DNA from: Methanobrevibacter gottschalkii DSM 11977 | GTDB taxonomy: Archaea > Methanobacteriota > Methanobacteria > Methanobacteriales > Methanobacteriaceae | Reading direction: 5' to 3' | Length of the DNA: 64,000 nucleotides | NCBI RefSeq assembly: GCF_003814835.1 | Contig: NZ_RKRG01000001.1 | Coordinates: forward strand, 124,001-188,000 | In this document: positions 30,126-39,363 of the stretch, one piece after another | Layout of the letters: each line of letters begins with the position of its first letter | Numbering within the stretch: the first letter of the stretch is position 1 | The notes under the pieces: model-generated | The model's input: the letters and a program-made list of their open reading frames with translations, nothing else | Told to the model about the DNA's origin: nothing | Databases searched by the model: none | Made by a program: the position numbers and the translations under genes

Positions 30126-30725
30126 TTATGCATCTCCTAATGCTAATTTAACTTTTCTAATAATTTCATCTAATTTTTCTTGTGAAATTGTTTCACCACG
30201 AATAACTCCTGTTACGATATCTTTAATAGTTCCTTGAGTTTTAATATCTTCATCTGCTGGCATGACTTTTGAAGTTTTTACTCCAATTTTAGCAAAATCT
30301 TCACAGTCAACTGGTGATTCGCAAATAATCACACAAGGTTTATTGACATTCCTTAAGATTAATCTTGCTTTATAAATAATATGATTTGCAACTCCACCTA
30401 AGTGAATAACAAGCAATTTAAAATTATTTAATTGGTCAATCTCCTTTTCTGTAATTCCAAATAATGTTCCTCCACTAGCAGGAGCATCATGAGGAACACC
30501 AGCACCTGCATTTAAAACAACGGTACTAGTTAAAACATTTGATTCACGTAACCCGAAAGTAATCTCACAAACTGGTTTAGTAATGTGTCTACGTCCAGGG
30601 GACATAGCTACTGCACATACATCAGTGCCACATTCAGCGAAAGTTCCTCTTTGAGCAAGGCTTCCACCTTTTCCCATACCACTTGTTTCCCTACAATCTA
30701 CTACGTGAGTACAGCGTCCTATCAT
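30126..30725 (-). CDS. mcrC: Methyl-coenzyme M reductase operon protein C
   Basis: A 199-residue accessory protein, not part of the purified enzyme. McrC is found in the ATP-dependent activation complex that reduces F430 nickel to the active Ni(I) state. The sequence starts [20 protein letters not shown] and continues with conserved C-D-V-C and G-R-R-H-I motifs. Its presence distinguishes mcrBDCGA from the mcrC-less mrt operon. It is sandwiched between mcrD and mcrG with 1-2 base gaps. Confidence 0.95.
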   Translation of the reverse strand: MIGRCTHVVDCRETSGMGKGGSLAQRGTFAECGTDVCAVAMSPGRRHITKPVCEITFGLRESNVLTSTVVLNAGAGVPHDAPASGGTLFGITEKEIDQLNNFKLLVIHLGGVANHIIYKARLILRNVNKPCVIICESPVDCEDFAKIGVKTSKVMPADEDIKTQGTIKDIVTGVIRGETISQEKLDEIIRKVKLALGDA

Positions 30726-30726
30726 A

Positions 30727-31182
30727 TTAATCTAAGTTATCTCTTTTGATAATATTCACATGGCTTTCAAAATCTGAATATTGATCAGTCATACCTACTA
30801 AATCATCAGGTAAATCTGCAGAACCATATTTGATTCTATCAGTAACAGTTTTATGTTTTCTAATATAATTCGCTCTATCTTGATTAATATCAAAACCAAA
30901 CGGAATATGCTTTTTACAGACTTCTTCAATTTCCTTGATTGTAGATTCCATAGTTAATTCAATGAAAATTCTAGCAGTTTTAACTTGTAAAACTACATCT
31001 TCACCATTAATATTAATGACTCTACGTTCTTTATATTTATCAGGCAAAGTAGCTTCGCCTTTTGGAAATCTTGGACCATGAATGACAGTTCTTTGAACAT
31101 CATCAATAGATTCTAATTCATTTAATAATAATTCAGTTGTGTCACTTCCAAGAATTCTATGAGGAAATATTTCAATATCCAT
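30727..31182 (-). CDS. mcrD: Methyl-coenzyme M reductase operon protein D
   Basis: A 151-residue accessory protein encoded in mcr operons. It begins [20 protein letters not shown], with a ferredoxin-like alpha/beta pattern. It is thought to assist assembly or F430 delivery; the mechanism is not established from sequence. It lies 36 bases after mcrB and 1 base before mcrC. Confidence 0.95.
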   Translation of the reverse strand: MDIEIFPHRILGSDTTELLLNELESIDDVQRTVIHGPRFPKGEATLPDKYKERRVININGEDVVLQVKTARIFIELTMESTIKEIEEVCKKHIPFGFDINQDRANYIRKHKTVTDRIKYGSADLPDDLVGMTDQYSDFESHVNIIKRDNLD

Positions 31183-31218
31183 TTTTTTAACCTTCGAAAT
31201 TAGACTTATTTAAATTAA

Positions 31219-32550
31219 TTAGATGTCACCTTTAATTTCTTCAGCTGCAATTGCAACAGCATTAATAGGTTCTCTGAATTCATCAATTTGACTGTATACT
31301 TCTTTAATTAAACCAGAAGTTGCTTCTGGTGAAAAGAGTTGTGTTCCTGCATCTAAGGACATAGCAGCAGCTACACAAGGTATACAGAATCCTTTACTGT
31401 GTCTAGTTACAACGTGGTTACCGTTGAATAAACCAGGACCTCCACCACCGTAGATGGAGTGACTGAAGAATGAGAATCCTACAGCTACACCTTCTGCTCT
31501 ACCATAGTCAATACTTGGTAAACCAGTAGCGAATTCAATGTTATCGTTGAAGTATAATAAAGTAGATGGTACACCTTGAGCAGCACGAGCAGCACCAATG
31601 TTAACCATAGTTGCAGCTACAGCACCAGCAGCAGCATATGCGTTCCATTTAGCTGCATCATCAGTGTTGTAGATAGAGAAGTCGGTTAAGTCTTTTTGTG
31701 GAGCAATTACCCCGTCAGCTTCTGCACGAGCAATGGTAGCTTGTACAATAGAACCAACAGTACCTTCAGCCGCATTGTCTTTTACTAAGTCCATAACCAT
31801 ATTATCAGCGTTTAAACCTTGGTAAGCTAAACCTAATAAGTGTAATCTTTCGTAAGTACCAATTGCATCACCCATTTCAAACATAGCAGTTTGTTCGAAA
31901 ATAGATGCTAAAGCAGTAGCTTGGAAAGTATTTTTCAAAGTAGCAGCAGCGAAATCGTTTGCTTTTACTCCTCTTAATGCGTAACCTGGTCCTTCGAGTT
32001 TTTGTGGAATATCTAACATGGTTGCAATGTTAGATCCTTTGTATTCAACAGATTGTGGGTATCTACCTAATACAGCAGCTTTTACGAAGTTTGCATCGTA
32101 AATATCTACGTCACAAACATCAATGATAGCTTGTACTAAAGCAGTAGCAGTAGCTAAAGGAGCTACAGAGTACTCAGCAGAAACATCAATTCTTTGAGAT
32201 GGTACTTGTACTAATAACCTTTTACCACCAGAAATAGGTTCTACTTTAGTATCGTCATCTTCAGAAACTTGGATAGTTCCTTTAATTTTTTCAGAAATTG
32301 CTTCTGCATTAGAAACAATGTCTAAATCTAATTCTCTTCCTAAAATTTTAGATTTGTCTCCACCAACAGATCCGGTTTTAACGGATTTTTCTACTCCTTC
32401 TAAGTTTACTGCAACAGTTCTTTTTACACCTTTAACGATGCTTTGAATTGCTGGGTTTCTTAAAGGACTAATAGCTTCGATTGGTACGTCAGATGCAATT
32501 AAGGATCCTCTATCGTCGTATAAATCGACTTTATCATCAAACTTTGCCAT
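31219..32550 (-). CDS. mcrB: Methyl-coenzyme M reductase subunit beta
   Basis: The beta subunit of Mcr (443 residues from the chosen start) and first gene of the operon. It begins [20 protein letters not shown] and contains the family segments [19 protein letters not shown] and [14 protein letters not shown]. The longest frame extends 41 codons upstream into the leader, but ggaggg immediately before 32550 and family length fix the start at 32550. Confidence 0.97.
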   Translation of the reverse strand: MAKFDDKVDLYDDRGSLIASDVPIEAISPLRNPAIQSIVKGVKRTVAVNLEGVEKSVKTGSVGGDKSKILGRELDLDIVSNAEAISEKIKGTIQVSEDDDTKVEPISGGKRLLVQVPSQRIDVSAEYSVAPLATATALVQAIIDVCDVDIYDANFVKAAVLGRYPQSVEYKGSNIATMLDIPQKLEGPGYALRGVKANDFAAATLKNTFQATALASIFEQTAMFEMGDAIGTYERLHLLGLAYQGLNADNMVMDLVKDNAAEGTVGSIVQATIARAEADGVIAPQKDLTDFSIYNTDDAAKWNAYAAAGAVAATMVNIGAARAAQGVPSTLLYFNDNIEFATGLPSIDYGRAEGVAVGFSFFSHSIYGGGGPGLFNGNHVVTRHSKGFCIPCVAAAMSLDAGTQLFSPEATSGLIKEVYSQIDEFREPINAVAIAAEEIKGDI

Positions 32551-33037
32551 TTTTTCCCTCCTAAATAAATAGAGTTTAACTAATATACCACTCCAATGGT
32601 AAAAAACTTTTTTACCAAATTGAGTTAAGCTATAAAACAATGTTTTTGCAATAGCTAGCGATATGGTATACAAATTTTATTTTATTAAAAATATAATATA
32701 AAGATTACCTCTGAACTTTTTTAGAAAACTTTATAAAGTATAATAAATCATTTTAAATTTAAGAAAAATGACATTCAAAGTAATACTTTTTATTGTTGTT
32801 TAAATTTAGTAAGAACAGATATAACCAAATTTAAATAAAATAATTTTAGAAAAACATTGATTTAATAAATATTTTAATTAAATATAAAATATTTAAGCTT
32901 TTTAATAAGAATAAGGAAAAATAAAAAATTATTACTTTAAGGGATTTAAGTAATAAATAATACAAAAAGTAATACAAATAACCATGTGCAAAATCATTAT
33001 TAATTTATAAATAAAATGAAATAACAAATAATAAAAT
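32551..33037. promoter_or_regulatory. mcr promoter, leader palindrome and divergent mmp10 upstream region
   Basis: On the minus strand ctttatattatat (plus 32691-32703) is a good TATA element, placing the mcr start near 32670 and giving a leader of about 120 bases. The leader holds a perfect 21-base palindrome (TGGTAAAAAAC at 32597-32607, then TTTTTTACCA to 32617), a TAGCTAGC core (32652-32659) and short AGCTAT/ATAGCT arms (32628-32633, 32651-32656). Toward mmp10 there is a 7-bp inverted repeat (ATTACTT 32931-32937, AAGTAAT 32948-32954), and AAAGTAATAC occurs twice. No ribosome-binding site precedes mmp10, which may be leaderless. Confidence 0.5.
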
Positions 33038-34282
33038 ATGCAAATTGTAGCAGATGTTGGGGGAATACCTGGTAAGGATTGTAATGGTTTTTGTAAATAC
33101 TGTTACTTTAGAAAAGTAAAAAAAGTCAAAAGCTTTGGGTGTGCATATTGTCCACCTAATAAAATAGGTTGTGAAAGGTGCAGCAAAGGAGTTAGTGAAA
33201 CACAAAGCGAATTTAAATCACCATTACAAGTTATGAATGAAGTGCGAAATTCGTTAATGATGAATATGCATGGAGGCAAAGTAACTGCAAATATAAGTGG
33301 TGGTGGAGATATTAGTTGTTATCCCCACCTTGAAACATTAACCTCAAATTTAAATCAAATATCAATCCCATCTGTTTTAAGTTATACTTGTGGAAAGGGT
33401 ATAACAAATAGTGAAATTGCTTCAAAATTAATAAATAATGGAGTTGAAGAAGTTTCATTTACTATTTTCTCATCAGACCCTAAACTTAGAAAAGAATGGG
33501 TTAAAGATCAGCACCCTGAAGAAGCTCTTAAAGCATGCAAGATCTTTTGTGAAAATATTAAATTAACTGGTGCTGCCGTAATAATCCCAGGTGTTAATGA
33601 TGGCGAAATATTACGTCAAACATGCAATATATTAGAAGAATGGGGTGCAAAAGGAATGCTTTTAATGAGATTTGCAAATACATTCAACGAAGGATTAATT
33701 CTTGGAAATGAACCAATTCTTAAAGGAATTGAATCGCAACCTGTTGAAGACTTTGCAGAGCTTGTTAGACAAATTAATAGCGAATATAGTTTTAGAGTGA
33801 GTGGAACCCCATTGTGTGACCCTGAAACCGGTGGGCCATTTGCAATAGCCAAAGATGAAAATGAAATATTCTTACAATTTATCAAACCAATTACAGGTGA
33901 AGCAACTATAATTACATCAAAAATTGCCGCACCATTTATTTCCAAAATATTCAATAAACTAGAAGTGGATAGTGTTAATGTAGTGGCAGTTGAAAAAGAA
34001 ATAGCTTGTTTGATTACAAAAGAAGACCTGGAAAAACTTGATTTGAATGAAATAAAAGATGTTGCAATCATTCCTGGAAGATCTTTTGTTCATCAACTTG
34101 ATGCAGAAAGAATCTTAAGTGCTGATGGTATTGAAAGACTTGTTGGTCGTGGCCCAGACACATTAAGTGTTGATGGGGAATTAAGTATTGATATGACTGA
34201 TGAAAATGTCATAGAAACAGAACTAGAACAATTTAACGATTTAGCAGATGCCATTAATTTCTTTGGAATGAGAAGAATTTGA
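33038..34282 (+). CDS. mmp10: Mmp10, radical SAM methyltransferase of McrA arginine
   Basis: A 414-residue methanogenesis marker 10 protein. The radical-SAM cluster is seen in CNGFCKYCYF (about residues 16-25), followed by a cysteine cluster, CAYCPPNKIGCERC, typical of this family. The rest is a TIM-barrel-like fold with ISGGGDISCYPHL. Characterised homologues C-methylate the active-site arginine of McrA using a cobalamin-dependent radical mechanism. The gene is divergent from mcrB, sharing its promoter region, so enzyme and modifying activity may be coordinated. There is no clear Shine-Dalgarno sequence. Confidence 0.9.
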   Translation: MQIVADVGGIPGKDCNGFCKYCYFRKVKKVKSFGCAYCPPNKIGCERCSKGVSETQSEFKSPLQVMNEVRNSLMMNMHGGKVTANISGGGDISCYPHLETLTSNLNQISIPSVLSYTCGKGITNSEIASKLINNGVEEVSFTIFSSDPKLRKEWVKDQHPEEALKACKIFCENIKLTGAAVIIPGVNDGEILRQTCNILEEWGAKGMLLMRFANTFNEGLILGNEPILKGIESQPVEDFAELVRQINSEYSFRVSGTPLCDPETGGPFAIAKDENEIFLQFIKPITGEATIITSKIAAPFISKIFNKLEVDSVNVVAVEKEIACLITKEDLEKLDLNEIKDVAIIPGRSFVHQLDAERILSADGIERLVGRGPDTLSVDGELSIDMTDENVIETELEQFNDLADAINFFGMRRI

Positions 34283-34294
34283 AAAAAATAGAAG

Positions 34295-35218
34295 TTAGTT
34301 AGAATTCTCAACAAGAGAACTTTCACTATTAATTTTTACTAAAATATAATCATACATGAATGATTTTTTTATCTCAGCAAGTTCAGATAATTTTTTATCA
34401 TCAATAATAACATTACTTATTACATCTGCATAATCATCATAATTCAATTTTACACGAACACCATCTAATTGTGAAGTTACTGGAGCTGGAGAGAAAACAT
34501 CTTTAATTTCTCTAACCTGATTTTCAATTGCATTTTTTACAACAATAGATGGAACTAATGGTGGATCAAGAGCCATTTCACGTTTTTTATCATTTAAAAT
34601 TTTTTCACATGTTTCGACTAATTTATCCAATGCACGAACATCCGGTCCTCTTCTCAATCTTCTAGGAATTCTACCTAAACCACCCACATATGCATCTGCA
34701 CCGGGAAGCTCTTCGACAGGAATATCCGGAGCGCCAGTTACAATCACCGGTATATCAATATCATCATATAAGAATGCTTTTTCTTTAATACAATTTTCAA
34801 AACTGCCTAACGAAAAAATAGCAATATCATGTTCATTAATTAAATCTTTTTCTTCTTCGGTGATTCCAGAAGTACCTTTACCATCACCTCTTGCAAGGCC
34901 TAACATGTTATCCTTTGCACCAAATTCACGCAAATATTCTGAAATGTCACATGCAGCATGAGGTAAATGGTGTCTTGCAAGTGTTGGTGAAACAATTGCT
35001 ATTTCAGAACCTGCCATTGGAGCGATTGAAATTTTTGCTAAAAGTTCATTAGCTTTTTCTTCAACTTTATCCACATCTTCTAAAGGAACAGCCATGTTTA
35101 AAACTAATTCCATTTGTTGAATATTTTCCTGAAGAATAAATCCTCCTAAATCTTCAATTAATTCTTTAAATTCTTCGCTTTTGTGAACTCCACCAGTAAA
35201 TGTTAATGTTTCATACAT
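34295..35218 (-). CDS. Methanogenesis marker protein 7
   Basis: A 307-residue soluble protein matching methanogenesis marker 7, which I recognise from its start [20 protein letters not shown] and [22 protein letters not shown] conserved histidine/cysteine patch ([20 protein letters not shown]) could bind a cofactor. Its biochemical role is not known to me; it occurs in the mcr neighbourhood of Methanobacteriales. The ATG at 35218 is preferred over a TTG five codons upstream. It is convergent with mmp10 (12-base gap) and downstream of the unknown 172-residue gene. Confidence 0.75.
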   Translation of the reverse strand: MYETLTFTGGVHKSEEFKELIEDLGGFILQENIQQMELVLNMAVPLEDVDKVEEKANELLAKISIAPMAGSEIAIVSPTLARHHLPHAACDISEYLREFGAKDNMLGLARGDGKGTSGITEEEKDLINEHDIAIFSLGSFENCIKEKAFLYDDIDIPVIVTGAPDIPVEELPGADAYVGGLGRIPRRLRRGPDVRALDKLVETCEKILNDKKREMALDPPLVPSIVVKNAIENQVREIKDVFSPAPVTSQLDGVRVKLNYDDYADVISNVIIDDKKLSELAEIKKSFMYDYILVKINSESSLVENSN

Positions 35219-35272
35219 GTCAACAACTCTCAAAAATGCAATAAATATTACTAATAACTATATCATCATATA

Positions 35273-35791
35273 TTATATTAAATTTTCTAATATGGAATAT
35301 CTAATCTCAATTTTCTCAAAAGGATTTTTAGAAATATTATCATGAGACTGAATTTCAACTAAATTTTCACTTTCAACAACTTTATCTTTTAAATAATCCG
35401 GATAAACTACATATTTAAAATCAGTGAATACAATATTAAATCCCATATCTAAAAGGATATCCTTTAAAAAATTGGAATAGACTTTAACATTGATATCTCT
35501 TTTAAAATTAGAAGTTAAGTATTTTTTACATAATCTATAATCTTCAAAAAAGACCAGCACCTCTTCATCAGATAGTTCATTTTTAGTGATTTTAGAAACT
35601 TTTTTGATACTTTCAAAAACTTGTGAAGGAGTATTGATTTTAATAGTTAAACTATCCATTTTAACATTACTTTCTGATAATAAGATAGCCAAATCCCCTT
35701 TTTCATCATCAGGATTTTTATTTATAGAATAATCAGAAATACCTGCTAATTTAACAATTTCCTCACACATAGGTGTTGTAACTATTTTCAT
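35273..35791 (-). CDS. Uncharacterised protein in the mcr/marker cluster
   Basis: A 172-residue soluble protein that I do not recognise with confidence. It begins MKIVTTPMCEEIVKLAGISDY and is alpha/beta with acidic helices. There is no signal peptide, membrane segment or obvious catalytic motif, and only a few cysteines. It is about 55 bases upstream of the marker 7 gene on the same strand and probably co-transcribed with it. Given the surroundings (mmp10, marker 7, mcr), a methanogen-specific role linked to Mcr maturation is possible, but this is inference from context. Confidence 0.7.
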   Translation of the reverse strand: MKIVTTPMCEEIVKLAGISDYSINKNPDDEKGDLAILLSESNVKMDSLTIKINTPSQVFESIKKVSKITKNELSDEEVLVFFEDYRLCKKYLTSNFKRDINVKVYSNFLKDILLDMGFNIVFTDFKYVVYPDYLKDKVVESENLVEIQSHDNISKNPFEKIEIRYSILENLI

Positions 35792-35829
35792 AATAATATT
35801 ATATATTAATCTTTGATATAAATTAACTC

Positions 35830-36513
35830 ATGAAAGTTACATTAAGTTTTGAAAAAAGTGAAAGTTCAGATGTCTCAATAATGGTTGATGCACTAAGAGC
35901 TAGTTCTACAATAACATTAGCTTTAAATAACTTCGAGAAAGTGATTCCATGTTTTACACCAGAAGAAGCATTTAAACTAAAAGAAAAACTTGGTGGGATT
36001 GTTGCAGGTGAACGTGATGGTAAAAAAATCAATGGATTTGACCTTGGAAATTCACCAGCCGATATAAAAGATTATACTAGTGATCACCTCATTTTAACAA
36101 CAAGCAACGGTACTAGAATACTTGAAAACATGAAATCTACTGTTCTTATAGGATCAATTATAAATGCTTGTGAAGTAGCTAATAAAAGTATTGAAATCGC
36201 AAATAACCACATTGATGTTGTGATGGCAGGAGTTAAAGGAGAATTTGCAATAGAAGACTTTTTAGCAGCAGGTGAAATATTATACTGGATTTTACAGGAA
36301 TTACCAGATTGTAATTTAAGTGAATATGCAAAAGCGGCAGTATTGGCAAGTAGAAATTATGAATCCTTAAAAGAATCATTTTTTAATTCTAGGTCTGGTA
36401 AACGATTAATCGAACTGGGCTATGAAAGTGATGTGGAACTTTGCAGTTTGAAAAATATCTCCAACAATGTCGCCATATATGAAAATCAAGAGTTAACATT
36501 ATTAAAAGATTAA
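35830..36513 (+). CDS. comB: 2-phosphosulfolactate phosphatase
   Basis: A 227-residue enzyme of the ComB family. It hydrolyses (R)-2-phospho-3-sulfolactate to sulfolactate, the second step of coenzyme M synthesis. Recognisable segments are IMVDALRASSTITLALNNF near residue 16, GERDGKKINGFDLGNSPAD, and LTTSNGTRIL. No ribosome-binding site is visible and a TATA-like atattatatatt lies about 20-30 bases upstream of the ATG, so the mRNA may be leaderless. The next-but-one CoM enzyme, ComC, is encoded at 52 kb. Confidence 0.9.
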   Translation: MKVTLSFEKSESSDVSIMVDALRASSTITLALNNFEKVIPCFTPEEAFKLKEKLGGIVAGERDGKKINGFDLGNSPADIKDYTSDHLILTTSNGTRILENMKSTVLIGSIINACEVANKSIEIANNHIDVVMAGVKGEFAIEDFLAAGEILYWILQELPDCNLSEYAKAAVLASRNYESLKESFFNSRSGKRLIELGYESDVELCSLKNISNNVAIYENQELTLLKD

Positions 36514-36574
36514 ATTTATATATTCAAATTTAATAATAATATGATAACATAATTAACAAAGAAGTGTTTTTTTA

Positions 36575-37747
36575 ATGAAAAGAGAATTATTAACAATAAT
36601 TGGTACTGCTCATGTATCTGAAGAAAGTGTTAATGAAGTAAAGGATGCAATTTATGAACAACACCCAGATATTGTTGCTATCGAACTGGATAGGGGAAGA
36701 TATGCAAAAATAAGAAATAAAATGCATGGTATCGAAGAAGATGACAATATTTCTGTTACTAGAATAATTAAAGAAAATAAAGTTGGATTATTTTTAGTAA
36801 GTACTCTTCTTGGATATTTCCAATCAAAAATTGGAGCAGAAGTCGATGTAGACCCAGGTTCCGAAATGATTGGTGCTATTGAAGCAAGCAAAGATTTAGG
36901 TATTCCAATTGCTCTTATTGATCGTGAAATAAATACCACCTTGCAAAGAGCATTGAATAAGATGGGATTTATGGAAAAAGCTAAATTTGCATATGGGCTA
37001 ATCGCTTCAATATTAGGTTTTGATAATGACGAAGAGGAAATAGATATTGAAGAGCTAAAAAACTCCGAAAATATTGATGACATGATGGAAATGTTTAAAG
37101 ATGAAGCCCCTAGTGTTTATGAAGTTCTTGTACACGAAAGAGATGCATACCTTGCAGGGAAAATAATGCAAATACCTTATGATAAAGTTATTGCAGTCGT
37201 TGGAGCAGGACATAAACCTGGAATTGAAAAATACTTGGATAACCCAGAAACATTGCCTGATTTAAAGGAACTAGAAATCATAAATGATAAAAAAGGAATC
37301 CCTTGGCTTAAAATATTTCTGGCATTGATACCTATATTATTTGTTGTGATATTTTTTCTGGCATATTTTAATGGGATAAATATTACTGGAAATATTTATG
37401 AATTTATAGTCATTAGTGTAATAATGGGTTTTATTGGATCAATTCTTTCAGGTTCCAAAATACAATCAGCAATTGTTGGTGGTATCGTGGCGCCATTAAC
37501 TATTATCCACCCATTACTTGCCGCAGGATGGTTTTCAGGGCTAACTGAAGCAAAATACAGAAAAGTAAAACAAAGTGATATTAAAAATCTAGTTAAAATT
37601 GAAGGGTTTAAAGATTTATGGAACAATAATATATTTAGAATATTGCTTGTAGTTATTGGAACAAATTTGGGAGTTAGTATAGCTACATTAGTAATTTTAC
37701 CATCAAAAGTTTTCATTCCATTATTCATGAAAATATTTGGTGGATGA
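36575..37747 (+). CDS. TraB family protein with membrane-spanning C-terminus
   Basis: 390 residues. The N-terminal TraB/PrgY domain shows IIGTAHVSEESVNEVKDAI (about 7-25), the VAIELDRGRYAKI motif and a second conserved block, VVGAGHKPGIEKYL (about 208-221). Four or more hydrophobic helices follow (from about 245 to 385). Bacterial PrgY proteins block pheromone signalling and the eukaryotic TRABD proteins are related, but the archaeal role is unknown. The conserved GTAH/E/GAGH residues suggest a metal-dependent hydrolase-like site. It is between comB and the DUF1922 gene. Confidence 0.8.
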   Translation: MKRELLTIIGTAHVSEESVNEVKDAIYEQHPDIVAIELDRGRYAKIRNKMHGIEEDDNISVTRIIKENKVGLFLVSTLLGYFQSKIGAEVDVDPGSEMIGAIEASKDLGIPIALIDREINTTLQRALNKMGFMEKAKFAYGLIASILGFDNDEEEIDIEELKNSENIDDMMEMFKDEAPSVYEVLVHERDAYLAGKIMQIPYDKVIAVVGAGHKPGIEKYLDNPETLPDLKELEIINDKKGIPWLKIFLALIPILFVVIFFLAYFNGINITGNIYEFIVISVIMGFIGSILSGSKIQSAIVGGIVAPLTIIHPLLAAGWFSGLTEAKYRKVKQSDIKNLVKIEGFKDLWNNNIFRILLVVIGTNLGVSIATLVILPSKVFIPLFMKIFGG

Positions 37748-37810
37748 AAGAAAGTTTTTATATATTAAACTAATTATATTATTATTACTATTAATTTTAG
37801 GAAAAAAATC

Positions 37811-38023
37811 ATGTATTTTATATTTCGTTGTGACTGTGGACGTGCACTTTATGCAAAAGAAGGAGTAGCAACACGCAAATGTGTTTGTGGTAAAACTATA
37901 AAAGTAAAATCCAGACGCATATTTCAAAAAGTAGCTACAAGAGAAGAAGCATCACTTGCCGTTCAAGAAATGCAAGATAAAATATATGGAAACACTGGAT
38001 TTATGAAAGCCAGTGATTTATAA
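37811..38023 (+). CDS. DUF1922 zinc-ribbon protein
   Basis: A 70-residue small protein of the DUF1922 family, whose Methanothermobacter homologue has a solved zinc-ribbon-like structure. Four cysteines in two knuckles (FRCDCGRALY and RKCVCGKTIKV) bind the metal. The C-terminal helix contains TREEASLAVQEMQ. Nucleic-acid or protein binding is plausible; no function is established. It lies between the TraB and CNNM/CBS genes, and the next gene probably starts 20 bases after its stop. Confidence 0.85.
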   Translation: MYFIFRCDCGRALYAKEGVATRKCVCGKTIKVKSRRIFQKVATREEASLAVQEMQDKIYGNTGFMKASDL

Positions 38024-38042
38024 TAGTGTATGGTTTGTTAAA

Positions 38043-39362
38043 ATGATTGGAACGACACTCAAAATAGTTATAATTATAATACTAATTATTCTTACTGGAT
38101 ATTTATCAATGGCCGAACTTGCTGTTGTATCTATAAGAAAAGCAAAAATGCAAAAATACTTAGAAGATGGAAATAAAAATGCACAAATTGTTTTTGATTT
38201 ATTAGAAGATCCAAATGAATTTTTATCCACAGTTCAAATTGGAATTTCACTTATTGGTGTTTTAACTGGTGCATTTGGTGGAATAACACTTGCAGAACCT
38301 TTAGCTAAAATAATCTATTTCATACCATATAGTGACATGATTAGTGTGGTGTTGGTTGTTCTTGTAACTACATACTTAACATTAGTAATAGGGGAAATTG
38401 TACCTAAAGTCATTGCTCTAAACGACCCTGAAAAAGTTTCTCTTAAAGTTGCTAAAAGCATGGTAATTCTTTCTAAAATTTCAAAACCCGCTAGTTTTGT
38501 TCTTGCAAAGTCAAGTAGTTTTCTTCTATGGGTATTGAGAATCGAAAACAAAAATGATGAAATAGTTACCGAAGAAGAAATAGAATTAATGATTAAAGAA
38601 GGAAGGGAAGACGGAACTATTGAAAAAGAAGAAGAAGACATTATAAAAAGAGTTTTCAAACTTGACGATAAAAAAGTTGAAAGCATAATGACTCCACGTA
38701 ATGAGATTATTTGGATTAACCTTGAAGATAGTAGGGACATCAACAAAATAAAAATTGTTGAAAGTAAAAGATCTATTTTTCCAATAGCAAAAGGAGAATT
38801 AGATGATTTTATTGGAGTTGTGCAAGCAAAAGACATTCTTTCAGTGATGTTTAGTGAAGAAGAATTTGATATCAATACTATAATAAAAGAACCTTTGGTT
38901 GTATCCGAACACCTAGAAACCTTAGAATTATTAAAAGAATTCAAAGAAAACCAAGGATATGTACATATGTCTCTTGTAATCGATGAATTCGGAAGTGTTG
39001 AAGGTTTAATAACATTAAACGATTTGCTTGAAGGTATTGTAGGAGATATTCCTGGAATTGATGAAGAAGATGAACCTGAAGCAATTAAAAGAGAAGATGG
39101 AACTTGGTTAATTGATGGAAGATACCCTATTGATAAATTTAAAAAACTATTTAAATTTGAAGATCCATTACCTGATGAAGAGGAAGACAATTATACTACT
39201 CTTGCAGGATTTATCCTCAGCATCAGTGGAACAATCCCTGATGAAGAAGATAAATATGAATGTGGAAGATTCATATTTGAAATTATTGATATTGATGGCC
39301 ACCAAATTGATAAAGTTCTTGTAACTGATTTAGGACCACAAGAAGATATTGAAGAGGAATAA
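38043..39362 (+). CDS. CNNM/CorC-type membrane protein with CBS domains
   Basis: A 439-residue HlyC/CorC family protein. The N-terminal DUF21 domain has four hydrophobic helices (first about residues 5-25, starting LSMAELAVVSIRKAKM after it). It is followed by a CBS pair with SIMTPRNEIIWINLED and LVIDEFGSVEGLITLNDLLE, then a C-terminal CorC/HlyC domain (YTTLAGFILSISGTIPDEED). Relatives are linked to Mg2+ or cobalt efflux. I start at the ATG at 38043; the GTG ten codons upstream would overlap DUF1922. The next gene, a cation exchanger, starts one base after the stop. Confidence 0.88.
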   Translation: MIGTTLKIVIIIILIILTGYLSMAELAVVSIRKAKMQKYLEDGNKNAQIVFDLLEDPNEFLSTVQIGISLIGVLTGAFGGITLAEPLAKIIYFIPYSDMISVVLVVLVTTYLTLVIGEIVPKVIALNDPEKVSLKVAKSMVILSKISKPASFVLAKSSSFLLWVLRIENKNDEIVTEEEIELMIKEGREDGTIEKEEEDIIKRVFKLDDKKVESIMTPRNEIIWINLEDSRDINKIKIVESKRSIFPIAKGELDDFIGVVQAKDILSVMFSEEEFDINTIIKEPLVVSEHLETLELLKEFKENQGYVHMSLVIDEFGSVEGLITLNDLLEGIVGDIPGIDEEDEPEAIKREDGTWLIDGRYPIDKFKKLFKFEDPLPDEEEDNYTTLAGFILSISGTIPDEEDKYECGRFIFEIIDIDGHQIDKVLVTDLGPQEDIEEE

Positions 39363-39363
39363 A

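Noticed and set aside
38315-39190. Minus-strand open frame (291 codons) opposite the CNNM/CBS gene
   Set aside because: Serine- and isoleucine-rich mirror of a well-supported plus-strand gene, with no start signal.
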